DNA of 64,000 nucleotides, from positions 271,372-335,371 of the forward strand of contig NZ_KB893314.1 in NCBI RefSeq assembly GCF_000374045.1, in the 5' to 3' direction. A model generated the notes under the pieces. It did no database searches. It was not told the DNA's origin and saw only the letters and a list, made by a program, of their open reading frames with translations. Position numbers and translations under genes: made by a program. Below, one piece after another: positions 17,510 through 26,937 of this stretch; the first letter of the stretch is position 1; every line of letters begins with the position of its first letter. The DNA is from Segetibacter koreensis DSM 18137 (GTDB lineage Bacteria > Bacteroidota > Bacteroidia > Chitinophagales > Chitinophagaceae).

Positions 17510-18703
17510 ATGAAGAAACTACTAACTGTAGTTGTTGTACAGATCCTATTGATAAACCTGGTTACCGGACAAGAAAAATTGACAACCGATACTGCTTTTA
17601 AACCAAGTGGAAAATTATGGGGTTATACTTTTGGTGATTTTTATTATAAAGCCCACACGGACAACCTGAATCGGGGTGGGGCAAATCAATATACAGGAGT
17701 TGAAAAAGGAAGAAATGCTTTTCAGTTGAGACGGGCTTACTTAGGATATAACTATGATATTCATCCAAGATTTTCTGCTGAATTGTTATTAGCTGCGGAA
17801 GATAATATTGCTAACCAAAATGGTAACATAAACGGGGATTTGACAAGTAATGGCAAGCTTACTTTTTATATTAAATACGCCAATATCCGTTATAAAAATA
17901 TCTGGAAGGGAACAGACTTAGTAGTAGGCCAACTTGCTACCCCTGCTTTTTCATTTATTTCAGAACCAATTTGGGGTTATCGTTCTATAGAGCGGACAAT
18001 AGCAGATATACGTCGTACCCCTTCTTTTGATTTAGGAGCCTCCTTACAGGGAAAATTTGACCCTGAAAAGGGCAACTATGGTTATAACCTTATGGTAGGC
18101 AATGGTACAAGTGCAAGACCGGAAAATGATAAATTTAAATGGTTTTATGGAGACGTATATGCAAAGTTTTTAGATAAAAAATTGGTTTTTGATCTATACG
18201 CAGATTACCAGCGATTAAACTGGACGTCAACATTTCACCATTCAAGAAACATGGTTAAAGGATTTGCAGGTTATACTACCCCTTCATTTACCTTTGGTGT
18301 AGAAGCTTTTGTCAATCATGGTCAGCAAGATGTAGTTGGTAATAAAGAAAGCTCAAAAGATACGATAAGTGCCAATGCTACAGGTATCTCCCTTTTTGCC
18401 CGGGGGTCGATTATCAAAGAAAAACTCGGTTATTTTGCACGCTTTGACAGCTACAACCCAGACACTAAATATAACGATTTCAATTACGTTACATACAGTG
18501 GGCTCACCTCTACTTACGAACCCAATAACAGGGAAAAATTTATTACAGCAGGATTAGATTTTACACCTATTAAAAATGTACATTTTATGCCAAATATCTG
18601 GTATAACCGTTATAAAGGTGCACAAAGTAGTTTAACAGGTCCTGCTGCACATGATCATGATCTTGTTTATAGAATTACCTTCTATTATGTATACGGAAGA
18701 TAA
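17510..18703 (+). CDS. Outer-membrane phosphate-selective porin (OprP/OprO-like)
   Basis: The ATG at 17510 gives a signal peptide (MKKLLTVVVVQILLINLVTG) and is preferred to the upstream 17468 start; the product is 397 residues. It shows the alternating pattern of a beta-barrel, with strands such as FQLRRAYLGYNYDIHPRFSA and FFSAELLLAAED-like turns, and it ends with an aromatic terminal strand (YRITFYYVYGR) as expected for BAM substrates. It lies 41 bases ahead of pstS in the same direction, so its job is most likely passage of phosphate across the outer membrane. Phosphate specificity is inferred from this context and overall family resemblance. Confidence 0.78.
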   Translation: MKKLLTVVVVQILLINLVTGQEKLTTDTAFKPSGKLWGYTFGDFYYKAHTDNLNRGGANQYTGVEKGRNAFQLRRAYLGYNYDIHPRFSAELLLAAEDNIANQNGNINGDLTSNGKLTFYIKYANIRYKNIWKGTDLVVGQLATPAFSFISEPIWGYRSIERTIADIRRTPSFDLGASLQGKFDPEKGNYGYNLMVGNGTSARPENDKFKWFYGDVYAKFLDKKLVFDLYADYQRLNWTSTFHHSRNMVKGFAGYTTPSFTFGVEAFVNHGQQDVVGNKESSKDTISANATGISLFARGSIIKEKLGYFARFDSYNPDTKYNDFNYVTYSGLTSTYEPNNREKFITAGLDFTPIKNVHFMPNIWYNRYKGAQSSLTGPAAHDHDLVYRITFYYVYGR

Positions 18704-18744
18704 AAGATCCTAAAAAAATAAATAAAAATTTAAAAAAAACATAT

Positions 18745-19848
18745 ATGAACCTTATCGGTCTAAAAATTAAAAATTTCCTTTTAGCAGGTCTTTCTTTTAT
18801 GGCTATTTCGCTTGTTGCCTGTAATGGAGGTGACAATAATACTCCGGGGCAAATGGCCAATAACGCCAGTTCAGATGACAATACACTTCTTGGTGCGGGA
18901 AGCACATTCGTGTATCCTTTGTTTTCAAAGTTATTTTCAGAATACAATAAAGTAACGGGTTTAAGAGTAAATTACCAGTCTATCGGTTCTGGAGGTGGGA
19001 TACTTCAACTAACCAACAAAACGGTAGATTTCGGAGATAGCGATGCACCCCTTAATGAAGAACAAACTCAGAAAATTGGAGCGCCGGTACTTCACATCCC
19101 CATGTGCTCGGGTGCTGTAGTTTTAAGTTATAACCTTTCCTCCGTTACAGACACCCTCAAACTTACTCCGGATATTATTGCCAACATCTTTCTTGGCAAA
19201 ATAAAATCGTGGAACGATCCGCAAATTGCAGCAGCCAATAAAGGCGTTACGCTTCCAAACACAAAGATAGTCGTGGCCCACCGTTCAGATGGCAGTGGAA
19301 CAACTAACATTTTCACTACTTATTTATCAAAAGTAAATGCTGAGTGGAACACAAAGCCTGGGGCAGGTTCCTCTATCAATTGGCCTGTAGGCTTGGGTGG
19401 CAAAGGTAACGAAGGTGTTGCAGGTCTTATAAAACAAACACCAGGTGCAATTGGTTATATTGAACTTGCTTATGCAGCTCAAAACAAAATGGCTTTTGCT
19501 AAAATACAAAACAAAGCTGGTAACTTTATTACACCGAGCGTTACCACTACAAGTGCTGCAGGAAATATACAATTACCTGCGGATGCAAAAGTATCGCTCA
19601 CCAATACCGATGCTGCGGATGGTTATCCTATTAGTGGGTTTACCTGGGCTCTAATTTATAAAGAGCAGGGTTATAACAACCGTTCGCAAGACCGGAGTAA
19701 CAAATTGGTAAAGCTATTGTGGTGGAATATTCATGAGGGCCAAAAATATTGCGAGGGACTTAATTATGCTCCTCTTTCACCCTCGGCCGTAGCGGTTGCC
19801 GAAAGCATATTGAAGTCAGCTACCTATAAAGGAAAACCAGCGATGTAA
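18745..19848 (+). CDS. pstS: Phosphate ABC transporter substrate-binding lipoprotein PstS
   Basis: The 367-residue protein has a lipoprotein signal with lipobox LVAC (Cys26), so it is tethered to a membrane. The phosphate-binding signatures are clear: GAGSTFVYPLFSKLFSEY, the Gly/Ser loop YQSIGSGGGILQL, VDFGDSDAPL and AHRSDGSGTTNIFTTYLS. The end (YAPLSPSAVAVAESILKS) is typical of PstS. It captures phosphate for the PstCAB transporter encoded directly downstream. The hairpin between pstS and pstC may raise the PstS level over the membrane parts, as in other bacteria. Confidence 0.95.
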   Translation: MNLIGLKIKNFLLAGLSFMAISLVACNGGDNNTPGQMANNASSDDNTLLGAGSTFVYPLFSKLFSEYNKVTGLRVNYQSIGSGGGILQLTNKTVDFGDSDAPLNEEQTQKIGAPVLHIPMCSGAVVLSYNLSSVTDTLKLTPDIIANIFLGKIKSWNDPQIAAANKGVTLPNTKIVVAHRSDGSGTTNIFTTYLSKVNAEWNTKPGAGSSINWPVGLGGKGNEGVAGLIKQTPGAIGYIELAYAAQNKMAFAKIQNKAGNFITPSVTTTSAAGNIQLPADAKVSLTNTDAADGYPISGFTWALIYKEQGYNNRSQDRSNKLVKLLWWNIHEGQKYCEGLNYAPLSPSAVAVAESILKSATYKGKPAM

Positions 19849-19877
19849 TAGGCATAAAAAAAGCGAAATCAAATATA

Positions 19878-19909
19878 AATTACCCGCAGTTTTACTACTG
19901 TGGGTAATT
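19878..19909 (+). terminator. Hairpin between pstS and pstC, possible partial terminator or mRNA stabiliser
   Basis: A 13-bp stem (19878-19890 with 19897-19909, one G-T pair) with a 6-nt loop lies 30 bases after pstS. The following sequence has only a short T stretch, so it is more likely to trim or stabilise the pstS message than to stop all transcription. Confidence 0.6.
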
Positions 19910-19930
19910 CTTTACAATACACTTTAGTTT

Positions 19931-20833
19931 ATGGACGTAGTTAAAAAGGTATTTTCTTATAGAAAGATCAGAACCGAAACAGCTTTTAAACGATTTCTAG
20001 TTTTTACAGCCATAGCCATGATGGTTATAGCTATCGCCATTTTTCTTACCCTTGTCATCCACTCTATACCTTCCTTTCAATCACTAGGTACACGTTATTT
20101 TTTTGGTACAACCTGGGACCCTGTTAGTAATGTTTACGGTGCATTACCATTTCTGTTAGGAACACTTATTACCTCTTTTTTAGCACTGTTAATTTCAATA
20201 CCATTTTCTTATGCTATTGCCATTTACCTGGGTGAGTATCAAACAAAAGGATGGTTATCTGAACTATTAAAAAACATAGTTGAATTGGTTGCTGCTGTAC
20301 CTTCTGTTATCTATGGTTTCTGGGCGTTAGTAGTTTTAGTGCCAATGGTAAGAAGCCTTGAAGTGAAAGTGGGGGCTGCCCCGTATGGTGTAGGTATATT
20401 AACAGCATCGCTCGTTTTGGCGATTATGATTATACCGTATGCAGCTTCCCTGGGAAGAGAGTTAATCAGGCTTGTTCCATCAGACTTGAAAGAAGGAGCT
20501 TACTCATTAGGAGCAACACGCTTTGAAGTGTTAAGACATGTAATATTGCCTCAAACAAAATCAGGATTATTTGCCGGTTTACTATTATCTCTGGGGCGGG
20601 CACTGGGCGAAACAATGGCCGTGACGATGGTAATTGGTAATACAAGCATTTTGCCTGACAGTATCTTTTCGCCTGCTAACACAATGGCAAGCGTAATAGC
20701 CAATGAGTTTACCGAGGCCGACCGTACACTTTATCTATCTGCGCTGATCGAGCTGGGATTAGTACTTTTTATTGTTACGGTTGTCATCAATATTATAGGA
20801 AAACTGATTATAAAACGTTTCTCAAATGAATAA
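19931..20833 (+). CDS. pstC: Phosphate ABC transporter permease PstC
   Basis: This inner-membrane permease has about six transmembrane helices and is 300 residues long, normal for the family. The ABC-permease EAA loop is seen as EGAYSLGATRFEVLRHVILPQ, followed by RALGETMAVTMVIGN, the PstC/PstA signature. The gene's last eight bases overlap the start of pstA, which indicates translational coupling. PstC pairs with PstA to form the phosphate channel powered by PstB. Confidence 0.94.
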   Translation: MDVVKKVFSYRKIRTETAFKRFLVFTAIAMMVIAIAIFLTLVIHSIPSFQSLGTRYFFGTTWDPVSNVYGALPFLLGTLITSFLALLISIPFSYAIAIYLGEYQTKGWLSELLKNIVELVAAVPSVIYGFWALVVLVPMVRSLEVKVGAAPYGVGILTASLVLAIMIIPYAASLGRELIRLVPSDLKEGAYSLGATRFEVLRHVILPQTKSGLFAGLLLSLGRALGETMAVTMVIGNTSILPDSIFSPANTMASVIANEFTEADRTLYLSALIELGLVLFIVTVVINIIGKLIIKRFSNE

Positions 20834-21671
20834 AAGACTTCAGTTAAGATTAGCAACAAGTAAAGTTTTTGAATATTTTATTATGTTGCTTGCTTTTCTC
20901 ATAACCATACCCCTTTTTGCAATTATATACTATGTTTTAAAAACCGGGCTTTCTAAACTTAGCTGGCATTTTATTACCAATATTCCAAAGCCTGTAGGGG
21001 AAATAGGAGGAGGTATAGCCAACGCATTGGCCGGAAGTTTATTAATAGTTTTAGTTGCAGCAGTTATTGCAGTTCCTATCGGCATATTGTGCGGAGTGTA
21101 TTTAAGCGAAAACAGAAACAGTAAACTCGCATATTGGAGCAGGTTAGCTGTAGATGTTATGCAGGGAACTCCTTCTATAGTTATAGGAATCGTAATTTAC
21201 TTTTGGATTGTAAAGCCATCGGGTAGTTTTTCTGCGATATCTGGCAGTATTGCCCTAGCCATTATGATGTTACCAATCGTTATCCGGTCAACGGAAGAAA
21301 CCTTGAAACTTTTACCATCGTCTTTAAAAGAAGCAGGACTTGCTTTAGGCTTACCATATCATAAAGTAATTTTGCGCGTAATTATACCTTGTGGAATAAG
21401 TGGAATTTTATCGGGAGTAATGTTAGCTGTGGCACGTATTGCCGGCGAAACTGCTCCTTTACTTTTTACGGCATTTGGTAATCCTTATTTAACTACAAAC
21501 GTGCTTAAGCCTATGCAAAGCCTGCCTTTGCTTATATTTAATTATGCGACAAGTCCATATGATGAATGGCATGACCTTGCGTGGGGGGCATCTTTAATTT
21601 TATTAATCTGGGTATTACTATTGAATATTACAACAAAGCTGATAACAAGAAAATGGAAAGTGCAATTTTAA
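20826..21671 (+). CDS. pstA: Phosphate ABC transporter permease PstA
   Basis: This 281-residue permease has about six transmembrane helices. The EAA loop reads [21 protein letters not shown], followed by [17 protein letters not shown], diagnostic for PstA. It overlaps pstC at its start and pstB at its end (19 bases), so the three are translated from one message. Confidence 0.94.
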   Translation: MNKRLQLRLATSKVFEYFIMLLAFLITIPLFAIIYYVLKTGLSKLSWHFITNIPKPVGEIGGGIANALAGSLLIVLVAAVIAVPIGILCGVYLSENRNSKLAYWSRLAVDVMQGTPSIVIGIVIYFWIVKPSGSFSAISGSIALAIMMLPIVIRSTEETLKLLPSSLKEAGLALGLPYHKVILRVIIPCGISGILSGVMLAVARIAGETAPLLFTAFGNPYLTTNVLKPMQSLPLLIFNYATSPYDEWHDLAWGASLILLIWVLLLNITTKLITRKWKVQF

Positions 21672-22411
21672 GTAGCAAAAATTTCAATGCTTACTTTGGA
21701 AATAACCATGTGGTTAAGAACGTCAGCATGGATATTCCAAAAAACAACATAGTGGCGGTGATGGGCCCTTCGGGTTGTGGCAAAACAACCTACCTGCGAT
21801 GTATTAACCGGATGCATGAATTAATACCTGGTGCCAAGGTAGAAGGAAAAATGCTTTTACACGATAAAGACATTTATAGCATAAATCCTATTTTGGTACG
21901 TTTAAAAATAGGAATGGTGTTTCAACGTCCTAATCCGTTTCCTAATTTAAGCATATATGACAATGTTATTGCCGGGTATAAGTTGAATGGGTTTAAAATT
22001 AAAAAATCTGAAAGGGATAGTATTGTTGAAAACTCCTTGATAAAGGCAGCTCTTTGGAATGAGGTAAAAGATACATTACATAAAAAAGGCACTTTTCTTT
22101 CAGGAGGCCAACAGCAACGTTTGTGCATAGCCCGCGCTATTGCTATGGAACCTGAAGTTTTGCTAATGGATGAGCCTACTTCTGCCCTCGATCCCATATC
22201 AACATCCAGTATTGAAGAGTTAATGCATGAGCTTAAAAAGAATTTTACGCTTGTTATCGTAACCCATAACATGCAGCAAGCTGCAAGAGTAAGTGATAAA
22301 ACGGCATTTTTCTTTTTAGGGGAATTAGTGGAATATGATGATACAAGAGAAATGTTTATTAACCCTAAAGACAGCAGAACACAAAATTATATAACAGGCA
22401 GATTTAGTTAG
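21653..22411 (+). CDS. pstB: Phosphate ABC transporter ATP-binding protein PstB
   Basis: The ATG at 21653 lies inside the end of pstA; the longer frame from 21581 would add 24 unrelated residues and is rejected. The 252-residue product has Walker [10 protein letters not shown] (about residues 37-45), the Q-loop FQRPNPFP, signature [16 protein letters not shown], Walker [14 protein letters not shown] and the switch His in IVTHNMQQA. The FQRPNPFP sequence is typical of PstB. It hydrolyses ATP to drive phosphate import through PstCA. Confidence 0.95.
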   Translation: MESAILSSKNFNAYFGNNHVVKNVSMDIPKNNIVAVMGPSGCGKTTYLRCINRMHELIPGAKVEGKMLLHDKDIYSINPILVRLKIGMVFQRPNPFPNLSIYDNVIAGYKLNGFKIKKSERDSIVENSLIKAALWNEVKDTLHKKGTFLSGGQQQRLCIARAIAMEPEVLLMDEPTSALDPISTSSIEELMHELKKNFTLVIVTHNMQQAARVSDKTAFFFLGELVEYDDTREMFINPKDSRTQNYITGRFS

Positions 22412-22439
22412 TTCTATAGCAGAATCAAATTGATAATTT

Positions 22440-23111
22440 ATGACACAATTTCAAACAGAAATAAAGCAATTAAGAGAAGAAGTTGTAAAAATGTATGAGC
22501 TTGTACATTCTCAACTTTTAAAAGGATTATCCTCTTTACTAAATTTTGATAAAGATTTGGCAAGAGAAGTGGTAATGATTGAAAAGCGTGTTAACGGCGC
22601 CGAACTACAAATAGAAAAGGATTGTGAAAATATTCTCGCTATCTATTCACCCGTTGCGGTTGATTTAAGATTTATATTGGCAGTGTTAAAAATAAATACA
22701 AACCTGGAAAGAATCGGTGACATAGCGGAAGGTATAGCTAAATTAATTATTGACACAGAAACACCATTTAAACAAGCTTTATTAGATCAAACGAAAGTAA
22801 TTGAAATGTATGGTGAGGCTGTACTGGTAGTAGAAGAAATTCAAACCGCATTTGAGCAGGAAAACACAGCAACCGCTCGCGGTATATTTAAACGAGATGA
22901 ATTTTTAGATGCAATTAACCGTAAAGCAAACGATCTTTTAAGTAGTTATTTAAGAGAACATCCGGAAGATTTGCACCAGGCGCTAAATATCTTATCGATC
23001 ATCAGAAGACTGGAAAGAGTTGGAGACCAGGCAGAGAATATTTCAGAAGAAATAATATTTTACCTGGAAGCAAAAGTTATAAAACATGCCAAGAGAAAAG
23101 AGAAAGAGTAA
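22440..23111 (+). CDS. phoU: Phosphate transport regulator PhoU
   Basis: The 223-residue protein is all-helical with two PhoU repeats, each carrying the metal-binding acidic pattern (LRFILAVLKINTNLERIGDIAEGIAK and LNILSIIRRLERVGDQAENISEEI). It follows pstB by 28 bases and is probably the last gene of the operon. PhoU is known to restrain Pst uptake and PHO signalling when phosphate is plentiful. No phosphate-sensing kinase/regulator pair lies in the window. Confidence 0.93.
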   Translation: MTQFQTEIKQLREEVVKMYELVHSQLLKGLSSLLNFDKDLAREVVMIEKRVNGAELQIEKDCENILAIYSPVAVDLRFILAVLKINTNLERIGDIAEGIAKLIIDTETPFKQALLDQTKVIEMYGEAVLVVEEIQTAFEQENTATARGIFKRDEFLDAINRKANDLLSSYLREHPEDLHQALNILSIIRRLERVGDQAENISEEIIFYLEAKVIKHAKRKEKE

Positions 23112-23426
23112 ATTAACAAAAAGCAACTGGACCAGAAGGTCGCCCTGACGCTCATTTTGTAACATGCTAATCGACTTTAAATTTACTTCATTGCGCACTT
23201 TTCAGTTTCTTTTAGGGATACTTCCTTTTTCAAGCATTTGAATAATAGGATAGGTAATTCAATTAGCTCATATTCCTCCTTTGAAGCATTTGTTAACTAG
23301 ACTGCTATCACCTAATCCAATAGCCGGCGGAATGAATAAGGGGCTGGCAATAAAATTGATTATAAAAACCTGGTAAGGTTTATTTAAATAAATTGCCAAA
23401 AGCTACACCTATTAATTAATCTTTAT
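23112..23426. other. 315-bp intergenic region after phoU
   Basis: No gene, clear terminator or promoter was recognised in this AT-rich stretch. Confidence 0.3.
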
Positions 23427-24407
23427 ATGGAATATATTCGATTTGGAAATACCGGGCTAAAGGTGTCGAGAATATGCCTGGGCTGTATGACGTATGGAAC
23501 ACCAACCGAACGCTGGCCCTGGGCATTAAACGAAGAACAAAGCAGACCTTTTATAAAAAAAGCATTGGAGCTAGGAATTAATTTTTTTGATACTGCCGAT
23601 GTATACTCCACTGGTTTAAGCGAAGAGGTTACGGGACGGGGCCTAAGAGATTTCACAAGTCGCGAACAGGTTATTATTGCAACGAAAGTACATGGTCCAA
23701 TGGGACCCGGTCCAAACGACAAGGGTTTATCGCGGAAACATATTATGGATTCTATTGATGCGAGCCTAAAGCGTCTAGGGACGGATTATGTGGATCTTTA
23801 CCAGATACACCGCTGGGATTATGAAACACCAATTGAAGAAACACTGGAGGCATTGCATGACATAGTTAAAATGGGTAAAGCAAGATATATTGGTGCATCA
23901 AGTATGTATGCATGGCAATTTGCACAGGCACTTTATACTTCTGACTTAAACGGATGGACACGTTTTGTAAGTATGCAGCCACAGTACAATCTTGTCTACA
24001 GGGAGGAAGAGCGTGAAATGCTGCCACTTTGTAAAGATCAAAATATTGCAGTTATTCCATGGTCTCCATTAGCCAGGGGATTACTAACAGGCAAACGTAC
24101 AAAAGGTGGCGGGGAAACAGAACGTGCACGAACAGATGCCTTTGGAAAATCGATTTACACACGTGATGATGACTTCAATATCTCAAACCTGGTAAACGAA
24201 ATTGCACAAGAAAAAGGTGTACCAAATGCGCAAATAGCATTAGCATGGCTTTTCTCAAAGTCAGTTGTAACAGCACCTATAATTGGGGCAAGCAAACCCG
24301 GCCATCTTGAAGATGCAGTAGGTGCACTTTCAGTAAAGCTATCTGAAGATGATATTAAAAGACTCGAAGAGCCATATCGGCCTCATCCGGTTCTCGGCCA
24401 TTCATAG
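23427..24407 (+). CDS. Aldo/keto reductase
   Basis: The 326-residue product has the (beta/alpha)8 AKR fold with the complete catalytic tetrad: Asp55 and Tyr60 in FDTADVYS, Lys87 in IIATKVHG and His128 in LYQIHRWD. The opening (MEYIRFGNTGLKVSRICLG) and the closing cofactor region (VTAPIIGASKPGHLEDAVGAL) resemble the Tas/YajO-type NADP-dependent reductases. It should reduce aldehydes or ketones to alcohols in the cytoplasm. It stands alone between the phosphate operon and the polysaccharide operon. Confidence 0.92.
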   Translation: MEYIRFGNTGLKVSRICLGCMTYGTPTERWPWALNEEQSRPFIKKALELGINFFDTADVYSTGLSEEVTGRGLRDFTSREQVIIATKVHGPMGPGPNDKGLSRKHIMDSIDASLKRLGTDYVDLYQIHRWDYETPIEETLEALHDIVKMGKARYIGASSMYAWQFAQALYTSDLNGWTRFVSMQPQYNLVYREEEREMLPLCKDQNIAVIPWSPLARGLLTGKRTKGGGETERARTDAFGKSIYTRDDDFNISNLVNEIAQEKGVPNAQIALAWLFSKSVVTAPIIGASKPGHLEDAVGALSVKLSEDDIKRLEEPYRPHPVLGHS

Positions 24408-24979
24408 AAGCGCTGATCATTTTATTTTGCGACAAAAAAAACAATTTGAAAGAAAAAGAATGATTTTTATTAGAAATCATCAAAAGATGCCGGGGCGCGG
24501 CTAGGAAAAAGTCATACGCCCCTAGTCACCCCTCTCCTGTTAACGTCTTCTTTTATTTTTATTCGATTTTGCGTGATTGGCCGGCAAAGCCGCCGCTAAG
24601 ATGCTCCAATAACTACATGAAATGATCCCGCAACTGATTGTAGATCGGACCCCTTGTGGAGAGTTTGGCCGGTATTGAATGTCGCGGTGGCAGCAAAAAA
24701 ACTGCTTCTTTTTTGTTCAATACCAATCACTCTTGTTTTTACTTAAAAGATATATAATAGTTTAACGCATTAGTAATGGCTTGCCAATCAGCTATTTTTA
24801 TATCTTTTATAATTCACCTAAGTATATTTGATATTTTAAATTTTTTTGCATATTTTACAGTTAGCCTAGTATCCGAAAAACCACAGGGCTGTTAGAATAA
24901 AATGCCAATAACCTCCATTTATACTTTTTTAAATAAAAAGACGTGAAACGCATTTTAATGACTTTTATTTTTTAAATGA
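24408..24979. other. 572-bp intergenic region ahead of the polysaccharide operon, with GC-rich inverted repeats
   Basis: No ORF is credible. Two overlapping, mutually exclusive stems are visible: GGGGCG/CGCCCC (24493-24498 with 24518-24523) and CTAGG/CCTAG (24502-24506 with 24522-24526). A 7-bp hairpin lies at 24461-24481. The remainder is AT-rich; no clear promoter match was found. Confidence 0.4.
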
Positions 24980-25993
24980 ATGAATGAACGCACTCCAAAA
25001 GTACCTCCTGTCATCGTACCCCTTCCTCCAGGTATTCATCGCCCCCTATTGTCGGTAATGGTGCCAACTTTTAATAGTTTCTGTTACCTCAAAGAAGCTT
25101 TGTATAGTGTCGTTATGCAAGACCCAGGAACAGAAATGATGCAAATAGAAGTAATCGATGACTGTAGCACAGATGGGAATGTAGAAGCATTAGTACAGGA
25201 AATAGGAAAAGGCCGTATTTCGTATTTCAGGCAGGAGAAAAATGTTGGAAGCCTTAGAAATTTTGAGACGTGTATTAACAGAGCTAAAGGCCACCTGGTT
25301 CACATATTACATTCGGATGATAGAGTAAAAGAAGGCTTTTACGAAGAGGTAGCCAAGTTGTTTACAACATATCCTAAAATCGGAGCTGCTTTTACAGACT
25401 ATTCTTTCCTAGATAAAGATAGTAATGAAATAACCGTAAAAAACCGGATAGATTCAGAAACGGGCATAATTGAAAACTTCTTATTTAAAATAGCTGAACG
25501 TCAATTAATACAACCTCCAGCCATAGTAGTTAAAAGAAGTGTTTATGAAGAACTGGGTAGTTTTTTTGCAGTACATTATGGTGAAGATTGGGAAATGTGG
25601 ACACGGATAGCTTCACGATTTCCGTTGGCTTACTCATCAAAATGTGTTGCATGCTATAGGATTGCTCAAAAGATTGGAATTAGCCACCAATCTTTTCTTA
25701 CTGGCCAAAATATTAAAGACATCATTAAGGTTATTAATATTATTCAAAACTATCTTCCTGCAGGGGTTCGTGCCGAACTTAAAAAAAAGGCTTTATTAAA
25801 TAATTCAATTTATTCAATTAAGGTGGCGAATGAGTTGCTATCATGGAATAGAAAAGCTGCTGTTAATCAAGCAAAAGGCGCTTTTAAAATGTATTCTAAC
25901 TTAAAAACGTTTTATTGGTTTTCCCGCTTTTATTTAATGTATCTGCTGCGATACAAGGAATTGGAAAGGTTTTATAAATCAGTGATAAAATGA
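24980..25993 (+). CDS. Family 2 glycosyltransferase
   Basis: The 337-residue protein has a GT-A fold: the N-terminal strand LLSVMVPTFNSFCYLKEAL, nucleotide-binding EVIDDCSTDG, metal-binding HSDD and a later acidic motif EDWEMWTRIA that marks the likely catalytic base. It lacks membrane segments apart from a weak amphipathic tail, so it acts at the inner face of the inner membrane. It is the first gene of the polysaccharide operon, 83 bases before the export permease. Donor and acceptor sugars cannot be predicted. The start at 24980 avoids an out-of-frame ATG at 24976 that soon meets a stop. Confidence 0.88.
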   Translation: MNERTPKVPPVIVPLPPGIHRPLLSVMVPTFNSFCYLKEALYSVVMQDPGTEMMQIEVIDDCSTDGNVEALVQEIGKGRISYFRQEKNVGSLRNFETCINRAKGHLVHILHSDDRVKEGFYEEVAKLFTTYPKIGAAFTDYSFLDKDSNEITVKNRIDSETGIIENFLFKIAERQLIQPPAIVVKRSVYEELGSFFAVHYGEDWEMWTRIASRFPLAYSSKCVACYRIAQKIGISHQSFLTGQNIKDIIKVINIIQNYLPAGVRAELKKKALLNNSIYSIKVANELLSWNRKAAVNQAKGAFKMYSNLKTFYWFSRFYLMYLLRYKELERFYKSVIK

Positions 25994-26076
25994 GAAATCA
26001 CGTTCATTAACCTTCAATACCTCATTTTTTGTTTTAACTGTCTTAATAGAATATGATTAAATAATGCATTACTATT

Positions 26077-26925
26077 ATGAAACAACATTCTCAGTGGGAT
26101 TGGGAGATCAAAGCAAACACAACCTGGGCAGGTGTAGGTTTTAAAGAGTTTTATTCATACAAAGACCTATTGTTTAGCCTGGTGCGAAAAGAATTTCTGT
26201 CCTCGTACCAGCAAACTTTGTTAGGTCCTTTTTGGGTGTTGTTACAACCTTTACTGTCGGTGATAACTTATGTATTGGTATTTAAAAAAGTAATGGGATT
26301 TTCTACCGAAGGGTTACCAACCTTTCTATATTATCTTACAGGCATTACTTTATGGAATTTATTTTCTGAGCTCTTTCTTGATACAGCATACACATTTCTT
26401 AATAATTCATCTATCTATAGCAAAGTATATTTTCCCCGTCTTATATCGCCTTTTTCTACGCTGTTATTAAATCTTATTCGTTTTGGAATTCAATTGCTTC
26501 TATTATTTGCAGTTTTAATCTACTTCTGGCAAGTCGGACAAGTTCAACTAAATCCAGTACGGTTACTAATTATTATACCGGTTATTATTACAATTTCCGG
26601 AATAGCATTAGGTGGCGGCCTTATTTTTTCTATCTTGTCAACTAAATATAAAGACCTGTTAGGGTTGTTGCAGCTAAGCTTACGATTGTTAATGTTTGTC
26701 TGCCCGATTTTTTACTCCCTTGCAATTGTTCCAAAAAGTATTCAATGGCTTATCAATGTTAATCCCCTCTCATCTCTGTTTGAATTATTTCGTTATGCCT
26801 TTTTAGGGAAAGGCAATATTTCATGGATTTATTTTAGTTATAGTATAGTTTTCATGTTTATGATATTATTATCGGGAATATTATTATTTAATAAAACGAG
26901 TGACAGGTTAGTAGATGTAATGTAA
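26077..26925 (+). CDS. ABC-2 polysaccharide export permease (Wzm-like)
   Basis: The 282-residue protein has an amphipathic N-terminus followed by about six transmembrane helices. The sequences VRKEFLSSYQQTLLGPFWVLLQPLLSVITYVLVF and VNPLSSLFELFRYAFLG are typical of the ABC-2 permeases TagG/RfbA/Wzm. With the ATPase 12 bases downstream it forms the transporter that carries a finished, lipid-linked glycan across the inner membrane. Such transporters export O-antigens, capsules or teichoic-type polymers. Confidence 0.92.
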   Translation: MKQHSQWDWEIKANTTWAGVGFKEFYSYKDLLFSLVRKEFLSSYQQTLLGPFWVLLQPLLSVITYVLVFKKVMGFSTEGLPTFLYYLTGITLWNLFSELFLDTAYTFLNNSSIYSKVYFPRLISPFSTLLLNLIRFGIQLLLLFAVLIYFWQVGQVQLNPVRLLIIIPVIITISGIALGGGLIFSILSTKYKDLLGLLQLSLRLLMFVCPIFYSLAIVPKSIQWLINVNPLSSLFELFRYAFLGKGNISWIYFSYSIVFMFMILLSGILLFNKTSDRLVDVM

Positions 26926-26937
26926 TCAAAATCAGAT

